Shown: positions 10,950 through 22,953 of the stretch, piece by piece
How positions within the stretch are numbered: the stretch's first letter is position 1
How the letters are laid out: every line of letters starts with the position of its first letter
Source of the DNA: Ampelomyces quisqualis
Taxonomy: Eukaryota > Ascomycota > Dothideomycetes > Pleosporales > Phaeosphaeriaceae
NCBI GenBank assembly: GCA_018398575.1
Contig: JAGTXZ010000008.1
Location: forward strand, 310,001-374,000
DNA length: 64,000 nt
Direction of reading: 5' to 3'
Position numbers and translations under genes: made by a program
Notes under the pieces: model-generated
Databases searched by the model: none
Seen by the model: only the letters and a program-made list of their open reading frames with translations
Told to the model about the DNA's origin: nothing

Positions 10950-12714
10950 ATGATGACCAGGCGAATAGTGCGTGTTCCCCGGCCGCTTGCCCAACGATAT
11001 ATCTGACTTCTGCAGGCCCGAACCGGCATCCAGCTCGCTGGCCTCATCGCCGTCGTCTTCCTGCTGGTGTTCTTCCTCGACAACCGGTATCGCGTGCTCC
11101 CTCAATCCGTGCACAGCCACCTGCCGCTCCACCACGAAGGACTCGTCATCACCGACCTCACCGTGCAGACGTGCTCGTCGCTCAATCCTCTGTCGAAATG
11201 CATGCTGGACCAGAAGAAATGGCATCGTGTCGAGAAGGACCTCTATCTGGGCAGCGGCTGGGTGAAGAAGGCGTACGTGCACATCAAGCGCAAGCGCGAG
11301 GAAGAGCTTACGGCCGACCACAAGGTCATCGTCGACGTTCGCATCGGTAAACTCGATCCCGCCACTGGCGAAAAGGCACAAGCCGCTGAAAAGTGGGAGT
11401 CTCGACCCGCTGGCGTCTGGATCAAAACATCGCTCAAACGCCACGCAAGCGATTCAAAGAAGGCTGTGACGGCTGTGGACATACTGTTCGGTGCGGATGC
11501 CGTCGAGCCGCGTCCTGGCTGGGAGTTGGTGAAGAATGGAGCACTGCATCTCGAGTCGGGCAAGGACAGTAGAGACCCGCGCATCAGTATACGGAGGGGT
11601 CCACCAGCCAAGCACGAGAAACCGATCCCCAAGATCCGGAAGGACGGAAAGTTTAAGATCATGCAAATTTCTGATCTGCATCTCAGCACCGGACTGGGTG
11701 TGTGCAGAGACCCAGAGCCCAAGGGTGCCAATGGCGGCCACTGTGACGCGGATCCCAGGACCCTCGAGTTTGTCGAGAGGGTACTCGATGAAGAGAAACC
11801 AGATCTAGTAGTCCTATCTGGCGACCAGGTCAATGGTGGCACTGCGCCCGATGTGCAGAGTGTATGTGGCTTGGAAATCCGTCCCGACTTTGGCTAACCT
11901 TATCCAGGCCATGTTTAAAATCATCGAACCACTTGCTGAGCGTAAGATCCCATATGCTGCAATTTTCGGAAATCACGACGACGAGGGCACCCTTTCTCGT
12001 GCTGCGCAAATGTCGCTCTATGAGTCGCTGCCCTACTCACTGAGCGAGGCTGGTCCTAATACCATCGATGGTGTTGGCAATTACTACGTCGAAGTTCAGG
12101 CTCACAGCAGCAAGCACTCCGCTTTGACCTTATATCTTCTCGACACCCATTCGTATTCACCGGACGAAGCTCACTACCGGGGCTACGACTGGCTGAAACC
12201 GAATCAGATCAGCTGGTTCAAGGCGACCGCCGATAGCCTGAAGGATGCGCATAGTCACTACACCCACAAGCATCTAAACATGGCCTTCATCCACATACCG
12301 CTTCCCGAATATGCAAGTCCGGATAATGACAGGGTTGGAAACTTCACCGAACCCGCTACTTCGCCCGCCTTCAACACGCACTTCAAAGACGCTTTGGTCG
12401 AGTACGACGTCAAATTCGTCTCCTGCGGCCATGATCACGTCAACGATTTCTGCGGACTGTCCAAGGACCCTACAACCGGCGAGCCTGAGCTCTGGATGTG
12501 CTATGCAGGCGGTAGTGGATTTGGAGGCTACGGTGGCTACAACCATTTCCACCGGCGGCTGCGAGTCTTCGAAGTCGATACGAATCAAGCACGAATTTCC
12601 ACCTGGAAGAGGTTGGAGCATGGCGATATCGGCAAGCGATTGGATGAGCAGATCCTTGTGGATTCGGGCAGAGTCGTTCCCATCCAAAGTTTTAACCAGG
12701 AAGAAGGAGCGTGA
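10950..12714 (+). CDS. DCR2: calcineurin-like metallophosphatase Dcr2
   Basis: Three-exon model, 556 aa: exons 10950-10967, 11016-11861 and 11908-12714; introns 48 and 46 nt. The short first exon encodes MMTRRI; exon 2 opens with RTGIQLAGLIAVVFLLVFFL, a single N-terminal membrane anchor. The catalytic domain shows the metallophosphatase motifs in order: MQISDLHLS, LSGDQVNGG, FGNHDDEG, FIHIPLPEY and SCGHDHVNDFC. The C-terminal GGYGGYNHFHRRLRVFEVD block is typical of Dcr2. In yeast Dcr2 dephosphorylates Ire1 and antagonises the unfolded-protein response, and also acts on Sic1. Start choice: two adjacent ATGs at 10950 and 10953; the second would remove one residue. Confidence 0.92.
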
Positions 12715-13667
12715 TGCGCTCGTAGCAAGGATATTTGTGATGATAGCGCACAGTTTGGTGTTTGGGCGTCTCTCCTAGGATCTGAGATCATGTCTGCAAC
12801 CGGCGTCTATTCACACTTCGGGAACTAGCGCATGGGGTTTTGTTCGCTTCTAATCTACGCTTTTCCCCATCTGCAGCATCAACTGAACTGGGTGACGAAA
12901 ATGGGGATTTTTTCTTTCCAACCCCAAATTATCATGCTACGTGAAAACATCTCCATCCTTCTTCTCGCGAGATAGCGACGCCGGTGACGCAGGCGTGGCT
13001 CTTGGAAATGCCGTGTCGCACCCACCAGTGGACGGGGATGGGAAGATGGGGAAAATCACTGGCAACGCTAAGGTAAATAGGTAATCGATTCATTCGCTTT
13101 CACAAATCCTTTACATGCTCACGCTACTCGACGCCAAACCTATCTCTCCAGCGAGACTTTCACTCGTGGCGATTCTTTACACGCTCGCGATGGCACTGCG
13201 TGCGTGCTGGCATTATCTCCTCGATGGACGATTTTTCGTTTCGGTTCGGGTTTGTTCCCCCCCCCCCCGAGCTCTTTGGATTAGCGGAGTCGATGGGTCT
13301 AGTGCACCTGGGTGATATGCTTGTATTTCTGCGTCGCCTATATACTAGTGCTCCACTTCCCAAGGCAGTGCTGAGGAGTGTGCAAAAAGGGCCATGGAGG
13401 TGATTAACATAGTGGGTTCGACGCGTTGCTTCTGTAGATTCCGGGAGAAAAACAAGTAGGAGGTGTACAGTTAACAAAAGCGCGTCCATACTCGAGATTG
13501 ATAAGTGGAAAAGTGTCATGGATTTTTTTTGTTAAAAATGTTTCTTTGTTTCCACGTCGTCTCCGGGTCTTGATTAGCTGTTCGCCGCTAGATAGTAGTC
13601 TTGTCTTCCGTTATTGAAGGGGTAAAGCGCAGGAGGAGAAACAGTAGATTAGCCTATGCTAACGTGC
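12715..13667. other. intergenic, 953 bp, 3' flanks of two convergent genes
   Basis: Contains a run of about 12 C residues near 13257-13268. No gene is supported. Confidence 0.5.
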
Positions 13668-14855
13668 TTATGAGCACACGGGTGTGGTATACACAGGTTT
13701 ATAGACGGGGAAAGTAATCGTCTTAGACAGCGTCGTTTTGCCAGTGGTATGTGCCGTGTTCGTCTGCGTGACCCGGGCCAACGTCGTGGTCTCGATATCC
13801 ATCTGCGTGCCAGAGTACGCAGTCACCGTCGCTGGAGATGGGTCCACAGTGCTTGTTGTCGTGGCGTAGGCAGTTTCGATGATAGTCGTCGTGTCAGACG
13901 TTATCGTGGCCGTTTCTACGACTGGGTCCGGTGTGACGGTGGTTGTGAGTGGGCCATCCCCGCTGACGCCGTCTGGACCCATGTCTGCTCGTTTTTCAAC
14001 GACATTGACTTTTTCGACTGCGAGATCTCGGACATGGCTCCGCTTGTTAGCCGGCCTCTTGCCGTTGCGACTCGGGCACTTGGTTGGGCGAGGAGCCGGA
14101 GTACATCTGGCGGTCAAAGTCGCCTTCTTGATTTTCACTGCGACTGCATATTTCGTTTTTGTGTAGAGTTTGGTACTAGTCGCAGACACTGTTGTCGGAT
14201 CGGGAGTAATGGTGATGGTAGTGGTCGTAAATGCAGCAGGACTCGTAACCGTAATTTGGGCCCGAGTTTCCATCACGACTATTGTAGATGTGGTTGTACC
14301 ACCTTGTACGGTGGCTTGGGTGCTCACGGTGACCGTTTCAGTTGGTGTAGGTTGGGCCGAAGTGACTTGCGTATGAGTGATGCTAAAGGCATTGAATGCA
14401 TAGTAATTGGATGCAAGGTAAACTTGGAATTCATAGGGACCTGCGGGAATCGAGCCTCTTTGAGTGCTGGAGCAGCTGAGGAGATGAGGCTGTCCGTCGA
14501 GTTCCAGGTTGTCACAGGAGGTAACTAGTGTGAGTGCGGGAAATGTGCCAGAATAGAAGTTCACTCTCGCGCAAGAGCCCATATCACAATTAGAGCTGGT
14601 CGCATAGAGCTTGATGTTTCGCGTGTTGGCCGGATCGTAGTAGATCCCTGAGTTTGGCGCAGGTTGAGCGACAATGCTACATCCATCATTGGTCTGCATG
14701 ATCGATTGGTTAGCGGCCTTCCAGATACTGTAAGTACCTAGTCAATCACCTACATTCGTGATACAGTTCTGAGCGTACGAGGAGTGTAAACCCATGAGAA
14801 AAACAAGGCATGTCGAAAGCATCGCAGTCCAGCGATGCATGTACGGGCCGGCCAT
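13668..14855 (-). CDS. secreted Ser/Thr-rich cell-surface protein
   Basis: Two-exon model, 375 aa: exons 14855-14754 and 14693-13668, intron 60 nt with a CGCTAACC branch site. Exon 1 supplies a signal peptide (TAMLSTCLVFLMGLHSSYA). The mature N-terminal domain, about residues 29-130, has regularly spaced Cys (NCITNTNDGCSI, NCDMGSCARVN, TSCDNLELDG, HLLSCSSTQR) and probably folds as a disulfide-bonded module. The remainder is Thr/Val-rich, extensively O-glycosylatable, with possible Kex2 sites (NKRSH, VEKRAD) around residue 250. No GPI signal is obvious; the protein ends VYTTPVCS. It is likely a cell-wall or secreted protein. The Cys domain is not one I recognise. Confidence 0.72.
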
Positions 14856-16374
14856 GGAAATCAAGAGAATGGGTAATGCTGTGACCAGAAGAAGAGACTT
14901 CAGTGAATGGACAATCCTCCATCTTTGGGACACGGCTTTCCCTTATTATAGCCCGCTACATTGAGGATAAGAGCAAACACGCTGCAGTCGTTGTTGTGGC
15001 TTACCATGGTGGTAGCTGTCCAGGCGAACCTCGAAAGCTTATGTATGCGCATGCATCGCGGCCCATGGATCTACCGTATTGACTCCGGAGGAAGAGGCAT
15101 ACTTGTTAGCCTAGCGGCCGATTTCGACCAGTCAATGCTAGAGTCATCCTGTTGCTAAAGGCCGCCTTGGGGACAATCAGGTACTAGATATCTCAGCTCG
15201 GTGGCACGTCGGTGTCCTACGGTCTGGATCACGAGGTATGGACCAGAATAGTCCACACGTCAAGCGGCGTTACCACGACGGGCCCCGGAGAGCCGAGTAC
15301 TAGCTTCCTACCACCGTGTGGCAGTGCATCTGTGGCTGATGTCAACCACACATAAGGGTACCTAGCGGAGGCCTGTGCCTTAAGCTCGGCCGATTAACCA
15401 CCTTCTTTCCAAAAACTTACAAAAACGTACATTGTTCATTACGGAAAAGACAATTGAAGCGTTTGTTGGCGCAAACTCCTCTCTTTTCCCCTCTCTTTTT
15501 TGTCAAGATTTCAAAAAGTATTGCCACTAAAATACCTCCTACGTATGCATTCACGTGGTACACTACTCCGTACTTGTGCCTTGAACCACAGTGTGACCCC
15601 TCAACCTGGGCGAGGCTGGAGCTCGCCACCAGAACGCCTTCGCAGGGCTGGAACCGAGGAGCTCCGTCCCATTCGCTTAGTATCACCATGCGGAGCCGAA
15701 GTACGGTAACAAGGTTCTGCTTTTATTTACCATTCAGCCTTGCTTTGGTCACATGTTATATCCTGGAAGACACTTCACCCGTCCCTACGTGGTACTAAGA
15801 GACTAAGCGGAGCTTACTGAGTCCTCCTATGTCAAACAGGACTACCGAGCTCAAGAGGATTGTAATGCCTGCCCTATACGTTGATCATTGATATCTCAAC
15901 CACCACATCATATTTTTCTTGTTTGCCTGGCTCGATAATCCCGTTCACTGGGCATGGGAGAGCTGACCCACCGCCAGCTTAGTGGGAGTGGGTACCTCGG
16001 ATTTTGACCTACGGCTGAGATGCTTCTGAGGTGGACTTGGCAAAGCGGGGAAGATTGATATACAGACTTGTATACCTAGGCTTCATGGAGCCAGGTACTC
16101 GTTCGAAATGATGTTCACGTATTGTCTGATGTAATGCGCGGAATACGCTGGTTTAGATGCCATGTCAGGTGTGTCGTTGTGCACTGACTGAACGTTCAAG
16201 GTGGTCTGTCGGTATAGCAGACATATCAAGTAGAGCACAGGAGGAGGATTGTCTCGACAATGAGCAATACCCTGATGATGATGCTCCTTAGGCCTAGCGT
16301 GGTACTACTTGTTTAGCATGTGGAGGCTGAGCTAGAACGATCCGGTCGTCAGCGTTCTCAATCAAAGATGTAGC
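14856..16374. other. intergenic, 1.5 kb
   Basis: No supported gene. Open frames here lack protein-like composition and splice support. One copy of the word TACTCCGTA lies at 15564-15572 (see the repeated-word finding). Confidence 0.5.
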
Positions 16375-17668
16375 TTAATCCTTGAACACAACGATGCCGT
16401 TGCCGTACAACATACTCACCATCCCAATCCCCCTTTTCACATCCCTGACTGCCGTACTACTACTACAAATCTCCCCGCCATCGTCCTGCAACAACGTCCT
16501 CACTCCCTTCTCGTCACTCCACTCGCCCACCCAACTCGGCGCCCAACACCCACACGCCTCCCTCTGCTCCACCCCACCACCATCATCGCAAGCCCGCCTC
16601 CGAGCAGCAACGCGCATCAAGCCCGGCGCATATGGATGTCCCGCAATCACCACCTTGCCCTGGGCATCGACAGACAGATTATCCGGCGCAGCAGGCGTGC
16701 GGATAAAAGTCTCGAACCGCAGATTCCCATGCGTGCGGTTGATGGTGTACATGTAAATGCCCGGCTTGGACGAACTGGCGACCACGAGCAGGGTGTCATT
16801 GACTTTGACGATACCGTTTGCGAAAGGCACACGCGCGAGGACTTTTGCTGTCGCGGGGTCGTGGGTGGACATGGAGACGACGCTGCCGCCGGGCACGCCT
16901 GAGAAGGTTTCGAGTTTGCTGCCTAGAGGGGAGCGGACGGACGGGATGGAGTGGTCGTTTGTGATGTACATTTTGCCGTCGCCGATGAGTTGGAGGGCGT
17001 TGGGGGCGGGGAGGAGGGGGTGGGAGAGGGTGCGGAGGTGGGTTGTTTTGAGTGTGGGGAGGGAGATGTGGAATATTGCGATGTTGGGGCTGGAGGAGCG
17101 CGGGTGGTTGATGATGTACAATGTTGATGTGGGGGTGTCGAATGCGATGCCGAGAGGGTGTAGGTCTTGCGCTAGGGACCAGGAGGACAAGTCGAGACGT
17201 GTGGGTAAAGCGGTCGGAGATGTGTAGTTGTACATCCATATTGCGCCATTGTCGTTGTCGGGGTGGGGAGGGTGAAAATGGCCCTTTTTATGGGCAAAAC
17301 AGGTCAACTTCTGGATCCTGGAATTCGGGTGAGGAAACAGCCTGAGGGCCTTACCATGACAGTATTCCATCTATCTCTCCCAGGATCACAACTCAGGAAC
17401 GCGATACCTAGCTCTTCTTTGAGAACCACATCCTCGCAATTTCGCAATCGATCCGCAAATTTGATCTCGTGATTTGCGAATTCATACACCCGCTGGAGGT
17501 GGCCTGGACGGTTCGCCCAAAGCGTGGAAAGACCGTGATAGCGGTCATATATGTAAGGAATAAGTATGCCGAGGGAAACGATGCACTTTGTGATTACATC
17601 ATGTTAGCATAGGCATTGGGTATGACTGTGAAATAGATACTAACAGCTGCGCGTACGACGGTATACAT
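16375..17668 (-). CDS. paraoxonase/arylesterase-like six-bladed propeller lactonase
   Basis: Three-exon model, 387 aa: exons 17668-17645, 17585-17355 and 17283-16375; introns 59 (perfect TGCTAAC branch) and 71 nt. The N-terminus MYTVVRAACIVSLGILIPYIY is a membrane anchor or uncleaved signal. The body follows the PON/SMP-30-like plan: CEDVVLKEELGIAFLSC, DRWNTVM, NGAIWMYNY, LHPLGIAFDT, ALQLIGDGKMYITNDHS (calcium-site Asn/Asp region), VPFANGIVKVNDTLLVV and PDNLSVDAQGKVVIAGHP. Family members are Ca2+-dependent esterases or lactonases; the fungal substrate is unknown. The AAG acceptor at 17284 was chosen because it restores a family-like WNTVM-G junction; CAG at a nearby in-frame site is an alternative adding a few residues. 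Confidence 0.75.
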
Positions 17669-18074
17669 TTCTCGGTAGATGGCAAGAATGGAGAAGGTTT
17701 CTGGAGTGTGGTGCAAAAGTTGAGGTTGGTTGGCTTGGTGGTGTTTAGGATGCTCACGGAAGCGTCAGCAGGGGTATCCATTCCCCACAAAGTACAACTT
17801 CGACCTATCACCCCAACCGTTCTCACATGCGCCACATCTGAGGTATCCTGACCAATCAAGCAGGCTGTTTTGTTGATGTATGGGTCGGTTGCACTTGATC
17901 CATGTAGGAGGACACCATTTCTACAAGTTCAGCATGAAAGGCCAGGTAGAGGTTGCGGAGCTCGATAGTTGCACTGTGTTTGGGAGACAGGTGTAGACGG
18001 AGGCAGCAATGGCATGGTTGCGAGAAGAACAATGTGGTCTTGAATCATTTTCATGTCTGCGGGAGGTGGGAGGT
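17669..18074. other. intergenic, 406 bp
   Basis: Promoter region of the lactonase gene. No other signal is seen. Confidence 0.45.
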
Positions 18075-18174
18075 GACGCTAATGAGTAAGCATGCAGACG
18101 CTAATGAGTAAGCATGCAGACGCTAATGAGTAAGCATGCAGACGCTAATGAGTAAGCATGCATGAGTAAGCATC
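18075..18174. repeat. tandem repeat, 22-bp unit, four copies plus a partial
   Basis: The unit GACGCTAATGAGTAAGCATG followed by CA is repeated without visible change from 18075 to 18162. A partial copy (TGAGTAAGCAT) ends near 18174. Perfect identity between copies suggests recent expansion. It lies in the upstream region of the phosphodiesterase gene. Confidence 0.92.
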
Positions 18175-18364
18175 GCATCCAAACGCTTCTTCCAGGCATC
18201 GTCTACAAGGCATCGTGTCGAGCACCAGGGACAGAGGAATGCGAATGTCGCCGTGTCTCAGACTCCAGGTCAATGCAATGGCGAATGGCGTCGTTGGGGT
18301 CGCTGTCTCGTGTTGGTGCAGGCAGGAGGCATGCTCGCGGCGAGACAGGCGCAGGTGGTCAAAC

Positions 18365-18899
18365 ACGTCTCGTCAGCAGCGGTCGGCGTTGGCCTGGCGA
18401 GAGTCCTCCATCGGTGGGGCGGGTCGGAGGCATGACGCGGTGACAGGCCGGCTCTGAGCCAGGCGCGGAGGCGGTTTCAGCCTTCCAGGGCGGCTGGTCG
18501 AGGTAGTGAGCTTCTCGAAGGCGGGCCTCGACGCCCTGCATCTGCCACGGCCCACGGCGAGTCGCGCACGGCACCGTGCAGCGCCTCCACTGCTCTGCAC
18601 TGCGCTCGCCTGCCCTGCGCTCGCCTGCCCTGCGCTGCTGCACCGCACCCTCCCCACCGGCGCCTGCCCTGCCCGCCCACCGCGCCCTCCCCAGCGTCGA
18701 CGGCCGCCCGTCTCGCGTCTCGCGTCTCGCCGGGCCTGCTTGACCTCGCCGTCCCGCCGTCTCGCCGTCTCGCCGCCCCCCACGTCTGGACGCTGGACTC
18801 TGCTCTCTCCGCCCTGCCGCGCCCGCGCCCGTGACGGCCACCTGCACCCACGACGGCCACCTGCACCCACGACGGCCACCTGCACCCCCCCCCGAGACC
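18365..18899 (+). repeat. GC-rich, repeat-rich leader of the phosphodiesterase gene
   Basis: This 5' flank is strongly C-rich on the + strand and holds several short tandem arrays. These include CTCGCCTGCCCTGCG-type units near 18606-18636, GTCTCGC-type units near 18712-18772, and an 18-bp unit containing ACGGCCACCTGCACCC (about three copies, 18834-18888) just before the start codon. Long open frames exist on both strands, but they track the skewed composition and show no protein family. It probably belongs to the 5' UTR/promoter of the downstream gene. Confidence 0.6.
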
Positions 18900-21800
18900 A
18901 TGGACCATGGCACGTGCAACGTCCTCTACCTCGACCGCCGCGCCAACGACGAGCACGTGTGCAGAGAGACGCTCTCGCAGTCGCTCGTCGCACGCACCAC
19001 GACGGCCAGCGTGGGCCAGAGCTACTTCGCGCTGGGCAAGACGCCGCCGGCCGAGGTGCACGCCAACGTCGAGGCCATCCTGGCCATGTTCAGCGAAGGT
19101 ACGTCGCATGCGCCGCGCCGCGCCCGCCGTTACTCACCCTCGCGCCAGTCCACATCTGCGGCTCTGGCCGCGCCTGCCTCACCCAGATTGCCAGCATCCT
19201 CGACTCGCCCCGCGCCAACGCCCCCACCTTTGTCATCATAGACATCCCCTACGACGAAGAGCAGCGCCTCAAGCGCCTCTCGCGCGAACCGCGCACGCCC
19301 TCGCCCTCGTCGCGCCTGCCGCGCACAGAAACAGCCGAGCCCCACGACATCTACGGCACCCACCTGCTCACCCACCTGTCCTCGGAGATATCCTCGCGCA
19401 ACTTTTCCAAGCTCGTCGTTCCTGTCGTCATGTTGACCGGCCTCGAGCCCGAAGCCGCCCCGACCGGCCTGCCCTCGCCGGGCATACTGGGAGCACAAGT
19501 CCTGACCGACACGGTCCGCCTGTCCCGTTATCTGGATGCCGGAGCCTTTGATGTCTTCTCCAGCCCCTTGTCCAAGCACCGCATCCATGGCCTGCTCATC
19601 CACGCCTACCGCTTGCAGAAAGAGTCTGCCCGCGACCAAGCAAGCTTCTTGACCTCTAAGAGAAATCGGAAACTGTCTTGGGTGGGGGTCGACGACGCGA
19701 AGCCGTATGGCTACCTGCGCGAGGCCATGGTCTCGAATCTAATGAATGGCATCTGCCAGCCCGAAACCGTGGGAGACTCGTTAGAACCCAGGTATGGCCT
19801 TCTACTCCGCGCAGCCACTTCTCTGCTGACCCAGACAGCGACTTCCATTTGAGCAACGACCGGAGGGCAGTAGTGGACGACGCATTGGGCATATGGCACT
19901 TTTCTGCCCACGATTACACCGACGATGAACTACTGTACGCCGCCTTGGTCATGGTCAGACATGCCTTGCAAATGCCTGAGCTCGATCAATGGCGAATATC
20001 CGAAGGCACGTATCCCACACGCAACATTTCCGGCCCCAACTAACCACGCCCTTTAGATGATCTCATCGTCTTTCTTCTAGCTAGTCGCACGGCCTATAAC
20101 GAATTCGTCAAATATCACAACTTTCGCCACGTTGTCGATGTCCTGCAGGCCCTGTTCCACTTCCTCGTCAGAATAGGCACATTACCACCCTATCCTCCCA
20201 ACGATACATCCACATTGTCCATACCCAAGTCGCCCATAGCTCAACTGCTCAAGCCTTTCGACGCCCTCACGCTTCTCATCTCTGCAATTGGCCACGATGT
20301 CGGCCACCCAGGTGTCAACAACGCCTTCCTCGTCGCACTGAACGCCCCTTTGGCACAGCTCTATAATGACCGTTCCGTTTTAGAGTCTTTCCACTGCGCC
20401 GCATATTCGCAAATATTGCGCCGTTATTGGCCACAGGCTTTTGCTGATTGCGCAATGCGCAAACTCATGATCAACAACATCCTCGCAACCGACATGGGCC
20501 TGCACTTCAAGTACATGAGCGATCTTGGAAACCTGCAACAAAAGCTGGCGCACGACAAAGGCGAGACGGACGCCTGGAATGCCAAGATGAGAGAGGAGCA
20601 GAAAGACCTAGCCTGTGGCCTCCTGATAAAATGCGCCGATGTTTGCAATGTCGTACGTTGATACTAGATGGAAAACCAAACCTTGTCATTGCTAATACAT
20701 AGAATAGGCTCGCAGATTTGATACCGCGGCCAAGTGGGCGAATATCCTGACGGATGAATTCAGCAACCAAGGAATCATGGAACAAGAGCTGCAAATGCCG
20801 TCGTGTCTGTTTGGTGGGCCGCCGGTTCGCGATGATCTCATCAAGCTTGGAGAGTCACAAATCGGCTTCATCAACATCTTTGTTCGCCCACTGTTTGAAG
20901 CCGTCACGGACATTTTGCCGGCAATGCGTTTCGCCGTCGACGAGATACTTGCAAACAAAGCGGTCTGGGAACGAAAAATCGACGATGAACGCCAGAAGAA
21001 GAGGAATAGGCCGACTTTCTTGCTAGGACTTTCACCGCCATCTTTCGCAGCAGACCCATCGCCAAGTCCACTTTCTGGAGGACTACCAAGACCGATTGCC
21101 CAAGTGACTGCGCCTCCGAGTGTGAAGGAGGGGACAAATCACAACTGCTCAGAGGAAGCGGGACGCCGGACATCCGCGGGATCTATTCATGCAACCATCA
21201 GAGAATCACAAAGGTCATCCTTGGGCTTTGACAAAGGTTCTAGACGGGGTTCCACCGTTGGTATCGTTGGTCGTGAAAACCAGGGCTCCCGACGGGGAAG
21301 TGGAGATGCAAGTCTGACTGCAATTCTGGTCACGCAGACTCCCAATGCATCTGAATCGTTCCCAAGAGATTCCACGCCTAAGCCAGAGGATCAACACCGA
21401 GGGGTTCGCAAGGACACACTTACGAGGTCTGCCTCCAAGAAGAGAGAGAGGGACACTACGAGACCTGTAACAGCACCATCACAAGCCAGACGCAGCCAGG
21501 GTAAGCATCAGAGTAGACACTACGCCTTCGGCGTGAGATTTAGTCACATTGGCCAATTGACTAACGCGTATCCAGTGGTCAATCTCTATCCTTTACCACA
21601 ACCAGCCTCGCAAAGCCATTCGCAGGTCGATCTGTCAACTACCACCAATGGGAACTTGGACGGATCAAAGCTCCAGCAATGGGATTCGAACAAGATCAGT
21701 GGTGACAGTAATATGAATCGGTCAGACGTCTCACGAAATTCCAGTTGGTGGCGCCAGATGAGCACCAGACGGACGACTCGAGACACTAGGAATGGCGATC

Positions 21801-22048
21801 CTGATGGTCGAGGACACCACAAGGACACGCCGCTCGACATGTCGCCTTCGAACACCGAGTCAACTACAACTTCTCCCCCACCCGCCAGCCCTGGCCGGAA
21901 AACCACAACGGGCAAGATTAAAAACTTTTTCAAGCGGAAACCTCGCCATGACGAACAACCCAAGCAACTTTCTAGCTTTGGTAGTTCTTCTCAACTCCGG
22001 ACACCTCCAACTAGCGACCCGAGCCGGTCCTTAAACAGCGATGACTGA
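18900..22048 (+). CDS. class I 3',5'-cyclic-nucleotide (cAMP) phosphodiesterase
   Basis: Six-exon model, 956 aa: 18900-19098, 19149-19791, 19839-20005, 20057-20652, 20708-21500 and 21576-22048. The N-terminal third (MDHGTCNVLYLDRR, HICGSGRACLTQI, VVPVVMLTGLEPEA) resembles the receiver-like region of fungal high-affinity PDEs. The catalytic HD domain shows YHNFRHVVDVLQALFHFL, AIGHDVGHPGVNNAFLV and LIKCADVCNVARRFDTAAKW, giving the metal-binding His/Asp set, and ends near QIGFINIFVRPLFEAV. A long disordered tail follows. It hydrolyses cAMP and so sets PKA activity. Intron 3 begins with GC (20006), which the reading frame requires. The last intron (75 nt) is in frame with no stop, so retention would add 25 residues. 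Confidence 0.93.
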
Positions 22049-22953
22049 ACGCGGCGAATTCCCTACAACTTTTTAACGAACAACACCACACTGATGTTAC
22101 TGCATCTTCTTCCTTCACACCATTTCCGACTCCAAGACATGAAACGTCTCCTCAAAGAATATGGCAGCCTTTTCTGTCCAATGGGGTCTCCTGGGATATG
22201 ATACTTAACGCATGACATCATGGACGGCCACGAAAAGCTTCAACTACTGTACTTACTATCTGGGAACGCAACTTTTCAGCCCTCGGGTGCATTTTCAAGC
22301 GAGCAACACTCTTGCTGCTCCAATCCGTGCATCCTTTTTGTTATAGAATGCGCGTCCGGTCGCTCGAAGTCGATAATTCTGTTTTGGTTTTATTTTCTCC
22401 TTTGTTTTTTTCCACGTACGTATCATACCGGGATGGATTTGCTTACGCGCTCGCGGAGTCTTGCGTCGTTCTCTCTGGCGCGTCGTGCCTTTCGGGAGGC
22501 TTTTGTTGTCTTTTTTTTGTTTTCGGCAAAGCCTTTGCGCTTGGACAGGGCTATTCGCATTGCTTTTCCTTAGTATTGTTGCGTAGCTGTTGAATTGAAA
22601 AGCGCAGAAGTAAATGGTTCTGGGCTTGAGAGGGGTTGTATCAGCTACGGGGCGGGGCAAGTGTTTGCCAGGGCGGGAGAAGTAGCTTGAGCAGGACTGT
22701 GCCGTGCAAGCGAAGAGAGGTATCCGAGGAAGAGTCTCTGGACCAGCGAAGAGCAAGGAGAATCTGGCGCCGCGTTGGTACGCTGAGAGGAGGAAATTCT
22801 TCCCAGTCATGAACAATAAACAATATATATTCTCTACGTGTACTGCTAAAGTCTGTGGCCCGTTTTCATTCACCATGTCATAAGTACTACTTTTCAAGAC
22901 CATGTGATAGGATTCCAACGAAGTGAAATCCATCTACCACCTACACCACCATA
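22049..22953. other. intergenic, 905 bp between convergent genes
   Basis: Two 3' flanks with T-rich tracts; no gene supported. Confidence 0.5.

Noticed and set aside
13257..13268. Run of about 12 C residues
   Set aside because: Simple homopolymer in an intergenic region; could be a sequencing length artefact, no function implied.
13749..14528. 259-codon plus-strand frame
   Set aside because: Antisense shadow of the Thr-rich surface protein; no start context or family.
15417..15798. 90- and 114-codon open frames on opposite strands
   Set aside because: Mutually overlapping, no recognisable domain, no conserved start or introns.
18359..19109. Long open frames on the minus strand opposite the phosphodiesterase leader and first exon
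   Set aside because: They arise from strong C-rich strand skew and repeats, read as Arg/Gly/Ala-rich text, and overlap a well-supported coding exon.
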